Made by a program: the position numbers and the translations under genes
In this document: positions 11,780 to 22,548 of the stretch, one piece after another
Position numbering within the stretch: the first letter of the stretch is position 1
How the letters are laid out: every line of letters begins with the position of its first letter
Assembly: GCF_902686445.1 (NCBI RefSeq)
Contig: NC_062217.1
Location: forward strand, 84,749,758-84,813,757
DNA length: 64,000 nucleotides
Source of the DNA: Sciurus carolinensis
Lineage: Eukaryota; Chordata; Mammalia; Rodentia; Sciuridae
Direction of reading: 5' to 3'
The notes under the pieces: model-generated
What the model was told of the DNA's origin: nothing
What the model saw: the letters and a program-made list of their open reading frames with translations, nothing else
The model's database searches: none

Positions 11780-11871
11780 CTAAGCGTGGAGTGTAGCTCA
11801 TTGGTTGAGCCCTTACCTCACTTGTGCAAGGTCCTAGGTTTCATTCCCAGCACCACAAAAAAGGAAAAGAA
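11780..11871 (+). repeat. ID element with target-site duplication
   Basis: Diverged ID SINE: gtgtagctcattggttgagc as A box, 'taggtttcattcccag' as B box, then an A-rich tail. aactgttca at 11771-11779 matches aattgttca at 11872-11880, supporting insertion as an independent retroposon. Confidence 0.85.
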
Positions 11872-13159
11872 AATTGTTCATGCAGCAATTAGAAAAGTGC
11901 AATCATACTACCTGTCAATCCATTATCTCCACCAGGATCTGAGTCAGGCTGGAGGAAATGGGTAATGAGGAGTTCTCCACAGAATATGACCAGTCTTCCT
12001 AACCAGCTTTAAGTGGTTTATCTGCCTCGATTGTGTTGATGAATTACATCTGTCTGTTCTCTATTATGGCCGAAGAAGCACATTTTACTTTTTTAATCGC
12101 ACAACACAAATGACTTCATGGTTGTGTACATTGTTGCAACATTTAGCAAATTTTCCCTAATACAAAGGCGATGATTTCTTTTTTCTGAAATATTAAAATC
12201 TGAAAACTACCACAAATGCAGAGAGTGTTTCGGAGGATTTCATTGGCTCTACTGATCGTTTTCAGCTCACAAATCTCCACTGAACCTCTTCACTTTTTCC
12301 CTTGCCCAGAAACACGTCTGCTCTTTTTATTCTTGATTTACAAGGCAAATTTGGCATGCGGTTCACTTACATATGCTGATTCGGGCTTATTGAAGGCAGG
12401 TGCACACTTTAATATATGTGGGCACAGGGACCCCCTTCCATCCTATAAAAGAATACTGGGCATGTTCTCATGTGGAATATCTGCTTGCTTTTATTCATAA
12501 ACCTGAAAATCTGAGGCATTTGTATTGCTTTCACATATTACCATGAACAAATTAGGATAGGCAGAAATAATGTTCCAACCCTACAATGGTACCATATTAA
12601 AAGAATTTGAGCCAAACTTTGGCCTCGATTCCGCAACTGAAAGAGATCCCAGAACTGAGTGCTACTCCCCTCTTAGTGCTTTTGTATTAAGGCTGTATAA
12701 ACACAATCATACTACCCCATGGGGACAAGTAAATGCAATACCACATTTCCATCAAAGCAAGACGTGTGCTCGGCCATTCAGTTGTACAAGAGAATGAAGC
12801 AGCTCCAACAGACCTGTCGTTGTTTGCACAACAGTGAGCTATGAACAAGCAGTAAATGCGAGAAGACCTTATTTAGTGACCTCAAAGGTGCCTGCGTCAT
12901 CTAGGTGACTGATCCGAGATGCCGTTTGATGCAACTCGCAGGTGTAAGATGAGCGTAGCTGCAGGTGATGGTATCTGATATCCACAGGTCAGGGTAGCAA
13001 ACACCTCCTAAGTAGGTCTGTCCTGTCCTTGGTTGAGCTCAGTGACAGGAGAGAAGACCAGGGCAAGGTCGAGTACCTTTTGTCTGTGCCTCTCATAATA
13101 CATACAAACCTCGAAGGTTCAGCAGTTCATGTAGGAACGTTGTTGTTCACTTGCGAATA
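11872..13159. other. unassigned DNA
   Basis: No supported gene or repeat. A 94-codon open frame at 12216-12500 has a hydrophobic start but no family resemblance and no homologous context. I treat it as chance. Confidence 0.45.
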
Positions 13160-13255
13160 TCCCAGGTTGTCAGAAATGATCAACAGAGTGGCTAACCCAT
13201 AGTGTGCACAAAGCACTCAAAAAATGTGTACTGAGAAAATGAATGAACTAAGGAA
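13160..13255 (+). repeat. L2 3' end, weak
   Basis: 'gtgcacaaagcactcaaaaaatgtgtactgagaaaatgaatgaa' follows the form of the L2 terminus (tag-gcactcaataaatgttt-gaatgaa). Short and diverged. Confidence 0.5.
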
Positions 13256-13919
13256 AGAATGGCTAAATCAATTAATGTTAAGTATAGAATGAAATGATCA
13301 ATCCTGAGAGGAGTTGAACACTCTGAAAAAGCCAAAGACTTCATCTCAAGGTCATTACGCACCTACCTTCCTACGCACCCACAGAGCAGCAGCGCTATGA
13401 AGAGTATCCAGATGATCTTCCTCACATCTTTGTGCCCAGTGTTTGATGTCACCAACTGTACAACAGAGGAGACTTCATCAGTTAACTTATCATTTACTTT
13501 CCATCTGTATCATATGAGGGCAGAGCTGTAAAGGTCAGGTCTAGAGCCTTGGAATCATGTGCACAAATCCATGGCATGACAAAGGGGATATATGGAGCTG
13601 TGGCTGTCAGACAACATTACACTGACATAAATGGGAGTCTTTATGCACAGTAACAACAAGTTTCATTTCCAAGACTTTGCTCTTAATCTTCAATTTTGGG
13701 CCCAAGAAGAATCCAACTAGCTATCCCAAATTCAAGGTATACACAACCAAACCTATTGCCTTCTTAACACCTACAACCCATTAGGTTCGTCAGAGAGGGA
13801 ACTGCACCCTCCAGTTCCTGAGATGACCTCCAACTTTCCTGTGCTCCCTCTCATGCTCTTCCTGTATGACTCACCCAACCCCACTAGGAGTAAGACAAAG
13901 GCTACCTTTTAGGGAAGAA
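13256..13919. other. unassigned DNA
   Basis: No feature recognised. Confidence 0.45.
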
Positions 13920-14115
13920 TGGATAAATGCTGGGCACAGTGCTAAGCACTTCACCTGTGTCATCTCATTGACACTCTAAAAATGACCCTCTGAAGTGGAT
14001 ACTATTGCCATCATCATTTTATGGAGGAAGAAACTGACTTGAAAATTGGCTCATGATATAACTCTAAGTAAGCCAGGAACCAAACTCCATCTGTCTACAT
14101 GGACTAGTCAGTACA
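13920..14115 (+). repeat. MIR SINE
   Basis: Sense orientation of the 'catagtgctaagcactt' form: gggcacagtgctaagcacttc, tgtcatctcattgacactc, 'ggatactattgccatcatcattttatgg', aggaagaaactgac. Strong landmark order for MIR. Confidence 0.88.
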
Positions 14116-14394
14116 GTGTTTACTATAGCACCCTGCCTGGACTATTAACCAGGAGATGCTTCCCAAATCCCTCTTTTTTAAAATATGTACTAGTTTGTAG
14201 TAAACAAATCCAGATAACTCATGTATGCAAAATTGTATTTATTCCTTCCTGGTTCTTCTCCTTGACCAATGTCTTGGAAGACTAGAGAGCCCCTCATCCG
14301 ATATTCACCTTTCTTTCATTCCCTTTTCTTGTCTCCCCCACATTCCATTTTCCCCAGCAGGATCTGAAGTCCTACTACATATTTTTTTTTTACT
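14116..14394. other. unassigned DNA
   Basis: About 280 bp, AT-rich, ending in a T run at 14382-14391. No feature recognised. Confidence 0.45.
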
Positions 14395-14730
14395 TGCAAA
14401 GCATTTATTCAACAAAGGAGTCATATATGAATGGGCATAACAGTGACATAAAGAAAGCAATCCAGTAACAATGGGCAAAATGCTCAAGAAATCTTTTATC
14501 CATAAGAAGTTTTATACACAAACAGTGGATTTGAGAATGGCCAAGTAGACACATCACAAGATACTCAACATTACTTGTCAGTAAAATCAAATCAAAACAC
14601 TGTGATGCTCCTTTATACACATTAACAAAGCTGACAGTACCAAATTCTGATGAGTATACGGGATAAATGGAACTTTCATTCACTGCTTATGGGAGGTAAA
14701 TAGTCCAACCACCCTGGAAAACTTCAAGTC
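14395..14730 (+). repeat. old L1 ORF2 3' fragment
   Basis: Sense L1 with decayed landmarks: 'aatgggcaaaatgctcaagaa', 'gatactcaacattacttgtcag', 'aaatcaaatcaaaacactgtgatgc', 'aactttcattcactgcttatggg', 'accaccctggaaaac'. This is the ORF2 tail of an old (L1M-like) element, truncated on both sides. Confidence 0.8.
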
Positions 14731-16650
14731 CTATTTCCTTTAGATGAGTTGTTTCAGTCACTATGCTGGGCATCTTCAGAAACCTTCCCCATTTTACAAC
14801 TATAACCTGGCACCATGGACTTTACAAAAGTGGCCTGCAAACTACCTCTCAAAATAAAATGAAAAGGTTACGAAGTCATTAGTACTATCCTGTGGAGTGC
14901 TCGACGGGGTATAGCAGAGCCCAGAAATTTACCTGGGATCACAGTCCTGATAACTGTAGTCATCTCTGCACAGATGTTGACATGGGTGCTCTTTCTTGGT
15001 GCTCCTGAGACAATGATGCTCTTACACCTGCTGGCCATGTGCGCTCAAGTGGCTCAGATTCAGTGGGGCTGCATCCCCTCCAGAGCCACAATCCACCCTT
15101 TCATGCACAATTGCTTATCTGAAGAATCTAAAATTCAGCTTTGTTCATCGATAGGTGGTGAGTGTGGTGTCACCAGCGTCCCTTTGTTAAGACCTATCAC
15201 TTCACATCACTTCATTTTCATGAAAGAAAGCTTGGATATTAAATTCCCTTGCACAGGGCCCAGCATCTCCTCATAATGAGCCCATCACAGAGTTGCCGTT
15301 CAGAGATGCCTTTGTTTTCTCCACACAAGGGTTTTGATGGAGAACAGAATGACAGCTAGAAAAATCTACCAGGCAATAGATCAGCCCCAAACACCTCCAA
15401 CAAGTCCTTCCTATGCTCAGTCTCTCATAAGCCCTAAGGCTTACATAGGGTTGCCTAAGGTGGGAAAATTAGAGACACCAACACGCATCAAGTCAGAGAA
15501 AGTTATTTTCAAGAGCAAAAGATTTCCACAATGAGAACATGTTTCCTAAGTGGCCTAAGTGTCAGTGGCAAGACATTTTCAGATGAGGATTTTGTCCATT
15601 CAGGTTTCCCTTAGCTTGATCAGACTCGGGAGTCGGTACCTATCATTCATCACAAATTGTGACAAGAAAGCGAACCCACACTGGCAAGCACCATCGTGGT
15701 TCAGTATGATTAACAGGAATATAACTTGTGGCACAATTGTTCAGGAGCATGAACACGTCATATTTACAAAGAAGGCACACTTGGGCAATGAAATTCCCTT
15801 GTAGACCACATGAAGATATTGACCTTTATCTAACAGACAGAGCCCAATTCAGACAACCTGGGAGTAGGAAAAAGATGAAGCAAACATAAATGGATGGGCC
15901 CAGGCAGACAGGTGCTTTGGTATCAAATCCTCTCTGGATATCTTCAGTTCCTGGTGCCTGGTGATGTTATGGTACTCAGTATACTTACAGGGAGAAGGAA
16001 GAGTGTGTGACAAGCAGAGGAATAAGATTTGCCTCATTTTAACCAAAGATTATAAAAGTCAGAAAGCATTAAAGATCAAGGCTGCTCTACAGACCTATGT
16101 TATCAGAGCCAATGATGAGGACCAGGCTCTTGTACATCCTCTGCTCAGGACCCACCCCGTCTGGCATTGCTGCCTGTGGTCAGCTGCCCCTGGCAAGTTC
16201 TGAGGAAGAGGTATGGTCACAAGCTGGCCTCCCTGAACATGTGCGGAATCACTGTGGCTCAGCTGCCATCTTGTCAACCACAGGATGCAGCCACAGGATG
16301 CTGCTCAGTTCCTTCAGAAGAAACAAGAATTCCAAGGAATGCCAGACCCCCAGGCAGAGGGAAGTTAAAGCTGAGCATTTTGGAAACCAGGGCCAGGAAC
16401 ATGGATGAGGCTGGTGGCAACATTGAGCAGTTCCAGCTACCAGACAGGAGTCTTCCTGAACTGCACAAACTTGGTTCTGTACCTGCTATGTTTTCTTATA
16501 ACAATCTGTGTATGAAATTTGTATGCTACCAGTAATTATGTACATGAAAATACACTTCATCATACACCACCCCTCCCCGCAAAATGTCTTTTCATTTGCC
16601 ATGACAAACAGTAGGGCCATAGCAATGACTTTCTATAAAGATAAATTTAA
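14731..16650. other. unassigned DNA, GC-richer in the last part
   Basis: About 1.9 kb without recognised repeats. The part from 16090 to 16480 is GC-richer, with overlapping open frames of 103 and 122 codons on the plus strand. No domain, catalytic motif or known protein is recognisable, and there is no clear start or splice structure. It could be a decayed retrocopy, a conserved non-coding element or plain unique sequence. Confidence 0.4.
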
Positions 16651-16652
16651 AA

Positions 16653-16685
<33 letters not shown>
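16651..16685. repeat. (GA)n microsatellite
   Basis: About 35 bp of GA repeats with one interruption (agagagaaagagag), preceded by an A-rich stretch. Confidence 0.95.
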
Positions 16686-17562
16686 TTACATGACTTGCTT
16701 TTAACCCTACAGCCTCCAGAAAGAGGCCAGGTCTCAAGAATTAGCAGCAACAGTCTGAATATTTAGAACCAACACTGGATGTTCAAGGATCTAGAACCTG
16801 TGAAGAAGGGCAGGCTAGCCTGATGTGAGGAAATGAACTTTGTGGTTATCTGATGTTTTACAGCTATATCTACAGACTATCTAAAGACCAGGCAGGACCA
16901 GCAGGTGCCTCCAAAAGGAAAAGTTGGCCTCAGGGGCATACCACTGGGCACTGACCAGGCACAGGGGCCATAGGCCATTGACTGCCCTTATCCACCTTGT
17001 CCATGTTTTTCTCCCAGAGGAATGAAGCATTTCCATTCTGGAAATTTTGTCCCTAACTGCACATATTTTATGTATATAAGAGATTATTATCCAATTCCAA
17101 TTTAATTTTTTTCTCTACATCAGGATTTCACTTCACCTTCCTGGGCCAGTGGGCTTAGGAGTGGAAGGTCTCTTATGCAGTGCAACTGGAGGGCATGGGA
17201 AGGTGCACCACCCGTGCACGCTAACAAGGACACAGGGACTTAGCCACTCCAACCCTCCCAGCCACCCATATGGCTCAAGAAGACACCTGTGGCTTTGTTT
17301 GTGGATCAGGGGGAGTACAAAACTTAACTCTCCAAAAAGTGATGATAAGAAGTAGAGGAAAAATACTTTAAATAATATTCCAAGCACCTGACAGGGTGGA
17401 ATGGGAACCCATCTGCAACCTCTCAAAGGTCAGGAAGGACTTGCTAACACATTCACCAGATCTGGCAACCTCAGTCAGGGTTGGCAAGGAGTATTTTCAG
17501 GATTGAGAGATGAGAACAAAGTCTGTGATTACTAGATCAGAGGTGGTTTGCATAATTTTAAG
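16686..17562. other. unassigned DNA
   Basis: No supported gene or repeat. Overlapping opposite-strand open frames at 17133-17426 show no family resemblance. Confidence 0.45.
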
Positions 17563-17572
17563 AAGCATTCCA

Positions 17573-17807
17573 GCAGGGCACCATGGTGCACTCCTGTAAT
17601 CCCACTGCTCAGAAAGCTGAGGCAGGAGGATCACAAATTCAAAGCCAGTCTAAGCTACCTAGAGGGGCCCTAAGCAACTTAGTGAGACCCTGTCTCAAAA
17701 TAAAAAATAAAAAGGGCTTGGAATATGACTCAGTGATTCAGTGCCCTTGGGTTCAATCCCCAGTACCAAGAGGAAAAAAGATAAAAAGGAAAAAGAAAAG
17801 AAAAGAA
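17573..17807 (+). repeat. B1-dID composite SINE
   Basis: Left half is 7SL/B1-like: tgcactcctgtaatccc, 'gctgaggcaggaggatcac', 'gagaccctgtctcaaaataaa'. Right half is ID-like: 'agggcttggaatatgactcagtgattcagtgcc', 'gggttcaatccccagtacc', then an A-rich tail. aagcattcca at 17563-17572 and aggcattcca at 17808-17817 form a target-site duplication. This composite architecture is the best lineage marker in the window, pointing to squirrels or close relatives. Confidence 0.95.
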
Positions 17808-18034
17808 AGGCATTCCATTCTTCTCTTTGTACAGTAGTTTTTCTCTCTATGTCTAAAGGAATGCTACATGTCAGGAAGGATGCCTGCCCTTCCCAAAGTT
17901 GAGACTCCTGACAGTCCAGAGCACACACTTTCTGCACATGATATATTCTACCTCCTAGACTGGAAAATGACTGCTTCCAGAATTTACTTTTAAAGTATCC
18001 CGTTGAGTTTTTGAAAGTGTGTTTGAGAGGCAAT

Positions 18035-18275
18035 GTGGTCTGTCATTTATTGAATGCTTAATATTTGCCAGACACTCTGTTAAGCACTTACCATTTATTA
18101 TCTCATTTAATTCCCACAGCAATCCATGAGGGAGGTAAAACTATTATCCTCACTTTAATGGATGATAAAGTTGAGGCACAGAGAACTTAAGTAACTTTGC
18201 AAAGCTCATACAGCAGGATAGGGATTAAGGTGGGATTCAAACCCAAATCTGTCTGAACTCAAAATGTTACCCTGG
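18035..18275 (+). repeat. MIR SINE, nearly full core
   Basis: Sense-strand MIR in the 'ttgaatgcttaatatttgcc' orientation: 'ctctgttaagcacttacc', attatctcatttaattccc, 'actattatcctcactttaa', 'gttgaggcacagagaactta', 'aagctcatacagcag', 'gggattcaaacccaa'. One of the best-preserved MIR copies here. Confidence 0.93.
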
Positions 18276-18539
18276 GGTCACTAATTATGGATTTCCTTTT
18301 TGAATCCTATGCACCTTTAATCAAATAACTTTCTTTTCTCCGATCTTCATTGTTAACTTATTTCAACTAAGATTCATATTTGCTGTCACTAAAAGTCACC
18401 CCTCCTTGTCCAGTTGAAGCACTAAGTATGGTGTGAAGAACAGTCATCATCACATTCCCAGCTAAATACTGAATCAACAAAGTTCTGATAACTGATCTCA
18501 TGGCATCACTACAAAATGCTACCACACATAGAGTTACTG
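18276..18539. other. unassigned DNA
   Basis: Some 260 bp between a MIR and an LTR. No feature recognised. Confidence 0.4.
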
Positions 18540-18924
18540 TGTTAGTCACCTTTCAATCACTGTGACAAAACACCTGTGAAAATCAACGTAAGGGAGGAAA
18601 GATTTATTTTGGCACACAATTCAGAGGTTTCAGTTCATGGTCAACTTGCCCCATTGGGTTGTGCCTGAGGTGAAACAGAACATCACGGTGGAGGAAGCTT
18701 GTAGCAAAGGAGACTGTTCACGTCATGGCAGTCCGGAAGCAAAGAGAAAAGAAGACGAGGCCAGGAACAAGATATCCTCTTCAAGGACACACCTGCAGTA
18801 ATCTATTTCCTTCAACTAGACCCCAACTGCTGAAGTGTTTACCACCTCCCGATAGCACCACCAGTTGGGGTCCAAGTCTTCAGCATATGAACCTTTGGGG
18901 AACATTCCAGATTCAAACATAACA
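18540..18924 (-). repeat. MaLR-like solo LTR
   Basis: About 385 bp with TG at one end and CA at the other (tgttagtcacc at 18540, aaacataaca to 18924). Landmarks 'ttcaatcactgtgacaaaac', 'ggaaagatttattttgg', 'ttcatggtcaac', 'catggcagtccggaagc' and 'gacacacctgcag' match antisense LTRs of the ERVL-MaLR (MST/MLT1) kind. No internal retroviral sequence flanks it, so it is a solo LTR. I see no exact 5-bp duplication. Confidence 0.8.
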
Positions 18925-18944
18925 GCTGCCACTAGGGGTTATTT

Positions 18945-19095
18945 ATTAAGAATCTTGATTTTATAGGGAAGAACACTGAAGGACTAATATGTTAACAACT
19001 GTCACCCTACTGGTAAATGGCAGACTTGAAATGAAACCCACATCTGGCTGGCTCCGAAGTTTTCTCATGTGCTATGCTCTCCTACTCACCCACGA
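18945..19095 (+). repeat. MIR SINE, diverged tail part
   Basis: 'ttttatagggaagaacactga', 'ctactggtaaatggcagac', 'gaaatgaaacccacatctgg', 'catgtgctatgctctcc' follow the second half of sense MIR. It begins just right of the LTR, so its first half may have been lost or displaced there. Confidence 0.6.
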
Positions 19096-20197
19096 CTTGG
19101 ATGACTACTTTTAGCAAGGTTACTGTGACTGTTTAGATAGCTTGTCAACATTTCAAAGAAAAATAAAAGATATTCACAGCTGAAATGATTCTCTTACTCC
19201 CAAGACTGATCCATCTTCCTATATCCGGGGCTGGCAGGGTCAGCTCTTCTTCACCAGAGGCAGAAATGGATGGGGCTCATCGTATACTTCCTGTACTCAC
19301 TTTCCCCAGGGTCAACTCAGTGCCAATCATAAAGTGGGAGTTTAGTGAATGATTGGTGACTGTGAGGCAATCAGGATAGGCAAGAATTCAGAATCCAAGA
19401 GTGAGAAGGTTTTCCTATGGGTTTCAGAAGTGTCATGGGGGACTGTTACTGCAGAATCGTTGTCAAATCATCCCCAAAGAAACCCAATAGCCTGAGGATG
19501 GGCAGTGGGGGAAGAGGGGACTGCACACTGGTTCTCTGACCCAGCAGAGAGAAGTGCCTGGCCCACTACCCTGGATGCAGATGACTTCCAACCTGGTTCA
19601 GGCTGCAATACCCTTCTCTGCAACCTCAAAGAGAATCACCAAATGATCTGTTGTCCATTTCCCCCTGGGATCCAAGACACAAAACTTAAACTCTAAAAGA
19701 AAAAAAATGAAGAATAAGTTGCAGCTCATAAAAAAGAATCATCTTAAACCAAACACATTTGGCACCACATTAAGGGTAAGTTTGAGCAAGGAATGTTGCA
19801 AAAACAGTGCTAGAAAAGATCTGGGAAATATGAGCCCAGAATAGCAGAAGGTGTCAAGAGAAGAAAAAGGAGACCTTTACAACTGTATTAATAGTAGTAA
19901 AATTTCATCTAACAAAACAACACAGTGAGCATAAATACAGTAAACCAAATATGCCTGGACTTTGGAAGTGCAAGGAATTGCTCATTTTAGATCAAAGCTT
20001 TTAAAGATAAACACACTATAGAAAAAGAATGGAGCTCAGGATGAGGGGGAGGTTAAAACTGAGCTTCCATTTCTTTCTTCCAGGATCGTTCCTGGGGAGA
20101 ATTCTTCTCTTTCATACCACAGTAATCAGTAAACCTCCTCTCAGGAGGGAGGAGCGGGGGAGCATGGAAGTGGTCTCTGTTCTTCTTTTTTCTTTTA
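19096..20197. other. unassigned DNA
   Basis: No supported gene. A possible decayed L2 end sits near 19300-19370 (agtgccaatcataaagtggg) but is too weak to list separately. Confidence 0.4.
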
Positions 20198-20400
20198 CAG
20201 CTATCACTTGCTGAATACCTCTCACGTGCCAGGTACAATGCAGGTTGCTCCACATATTCTCGCAGTAACCCTAATCTAATGAATTGAAAATTGAGACTCT
20301 GAATGCTGGAGAGGTTCGCCCAAGACCTCACAGCTAGCAACAAGAGAATGGGGGGCAGGAGGGAGAGGCGAAGGCAATTTGACTGATCCTAAGTCCCACA
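20198..20400 (+). repeat. MIR SINE
   Basis: 'acttgctgaatacctctcac', gtgccaggtacaatgcagg, 'cgcagtaaccctaatctaa', 'agacctcacagctagcaac' are in MIR order on the sense strand. Confidence 0.8.
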
Positions 20401-20489
20401 GCCAGTTGTTTTGAAATGATTTATTGCCTATTAAGTTCCTTCAAGGAATCAGCAAATATTAAATAATAATATCAAATTATTCAAAATGG

Positions 20490-20827
20490 CATTTCTCAAA
20501 GTATGACCTGAGAACCCCTCAGGTCCCTAAAACCCTGTCAGGGGATCTACAAGGTTGAAATTCTCTTCGTTCTGTCACAAATCTACAGTGGAGTTTTCCA
20601 AGGGCTACCTGGACTATACCAGCATCTTCTTTCTGACTGCCAATAGAATATGTGCTCATGTGTATTGTTGTGGTTTAAACTTTTCTCAATCCCAGTTTCT
20701 ATAATGGTAAATGTTGACAGATATATCTCACATAAATGAAGTCTTTTGGGGGTCCTCAGTAATTTTTTTCCTCAGTCACTTTTAAGAGCATCAAGGAATC
20801 CTGAGACTAGAAAATTTGAGAACTACC
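20490..20827. mobile_element. non-autonomous hAT-type DNA transposon relic
   Basis: A 340-bp element bounded by imperfect inverted repeats: catttctcaaagt at the left and atttgagaactac at the right. The left part contains 'ggtccctaaaaccctgtcag'; the right part contains 'tggtaaatgttgacagatat', 'tcttttgggggtcctcag' and 'ggaatcctgagactagaaa'. These match the ends of a mammalian hAT family I remember without being sure of its name. The transposase interior is missing. Confidence 0.72.
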
Positions 20828-22439
20828 CACGTAAATCAGCTGGACCAGATCCTGATGTACAGATTGGTGAGGAGTTCTTCAATGTCCACCTTTTACTGTT
20901 AACTGACCACCCTAAAATGTGGAAATTCTATTTAATCTGAAGTAGGTGGGGTACTATTTATAAAATGGGTAAGTTCTGCAGTTTTCATAAGGAAGTTTAT
21001 ATTGCATATTTGAAATCTGGAGGTTTTTCAGGAATGTATCATAAAATCACCTGCCATAAACTGTCTCTCAGGAAACAGCAATGATAACACAACCAGTCAA
21101 CCTTCATTTTTAAGCAGGTTATTACAAACTTACAAAATTTCTGGAAACATAATTTTTATTATTACTTTAAGAGAAGCCGAATGGTTTTAAGTCTTATCAG
21201 CTGAGTTTTAAGAGATATTCACTTCCTTCAATTTTCTCATAATTAATAATTTGCCATAATTGTAACTGATTATGAATTTGTATTGTTAATCTTAAGACAC
21301 AGGCCCAGAGAGTGGTGTTTGATTTGACTAGAGTTTTATCTATCAGCGTTTTAGCTGCTTGTCTCAGCTAATTTATTAACACCTAAAGCTATTCTGAAAT
21401 GCTTTACATTCTACTTCAATAGATTATCTAGTCAACAAAATAGGTAAAAAGGTAAAAACCTATTCTTTGAGTTACAATCAAAGACATGTAAATCCAAGTG
21501 AAAATGAAATTTAAGTAAAATTAAGAGTTGTCTTGAATTCAATAGTCTTAAAATTATAAATATCATGTATATTATATGATTTAGGAAGATGGACCTAAAC
21601 ATCTTAAAAATTTAGAATAAATTCATGTGCTGTGAATAATGCATGTGAATCTCTGTTGTTGGCAGCATACATAGAAGCTGGAAAATTCTGGAAATACTTG
21701 GAAAAGAACAAAGTGAAATTTTTAAAAAACTTCTCCTAACGTGCAAGTTTCCCCAAGCAAAGACTTCCAAAAGAGAGGAGGCTCCAACTTTGATAAATCT
21801 AAACCAGAACATAGAGTACTTAGTAACAAAACATGCAAAAGACATTGTATCAACCAGGAATTTTTTTAATGTCCACTATGACATCATTGCAAAGTTATAT
21901 TATTTTCTCCAGAGCAATTTCCCTCCAACTCCTTCTTATCCCCCAGTTTCAATTCCTATAATAGAATCTAAAAACTGTTTCCAGCACTTGGTGACATCAA
22001 CCTTAAAAATGAGTGAACAGTCACTGAGGCATCCCAAGTGAGAAAATGCCACTGAACCAAGAGCAAATACTTTTTGAAAGTGAAATTGATATGAAGTCAA
22101 TTTACCCTGAAACCTCAAATGAAGATACTCGGGGGCCAAGCCCCAGTTCTGAGGTAAGACATGTTTTGCTTCACACATTGCTCGGCAGCACTTGGTTTGA
22201 ATCCCTGCCCTGCTTCTCTGGACTATGAGATGTGGGCAGCTGCTCCATCCTCCAGAGCCTGTTGGTGGGAGTTGCCACACTAGGAAGTCTGGGTAAGATA
22301 GGTACAACCCACCTTAGCCAACCCCACACCAGTAACTGGCTTTCGAGATCTCAAAATGGAAGTTATTATTATTGCAAAACTATTTAAGTGTAGAGACCTA
22401 AAAAAGACTAGTAGCAAAAAACAAAAAGGAAACATCTTG
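20828..22439. other. unassigned AT-rich DNA
   Basis: No gene or repeat recognised in 1.6 kb. Very AT-rich at 20950-21600. Confidence 0.5.
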
Positions 22440-22548
22440 AGGGCTGGGGGTGTAGCCCAGTGGTACAGTGTGGGCTTAGCCTGCAACAGGTCCTGGGTTT
22501 GAACATAAGAAGGGTGGGGAAGAGAAGGGAGGGGAGGGGAAAAGAAAA
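22440..22548 (+). repeat. diverged ID element with purine-rich tail
   Basis: gggctgggggtgtagcccagtggtacag keeps the A-box region and 'caggtcctgggtttgaac' the B-box region. It is followed by a G/A-rich tail (gggaggggaggggaaaag) instead of a plain A tail. A weak match of ggaaacat upstream to gaaaacat downstream may be the target duplication. Confidence 0.7.

Noticed and set aside
12216..12500. 94-codon frame with a signal-peptide-like start
   Set aside because: The hydrophobic start arises from T-rich DNA, and the rest matches no known secreted protein and has no exon context.
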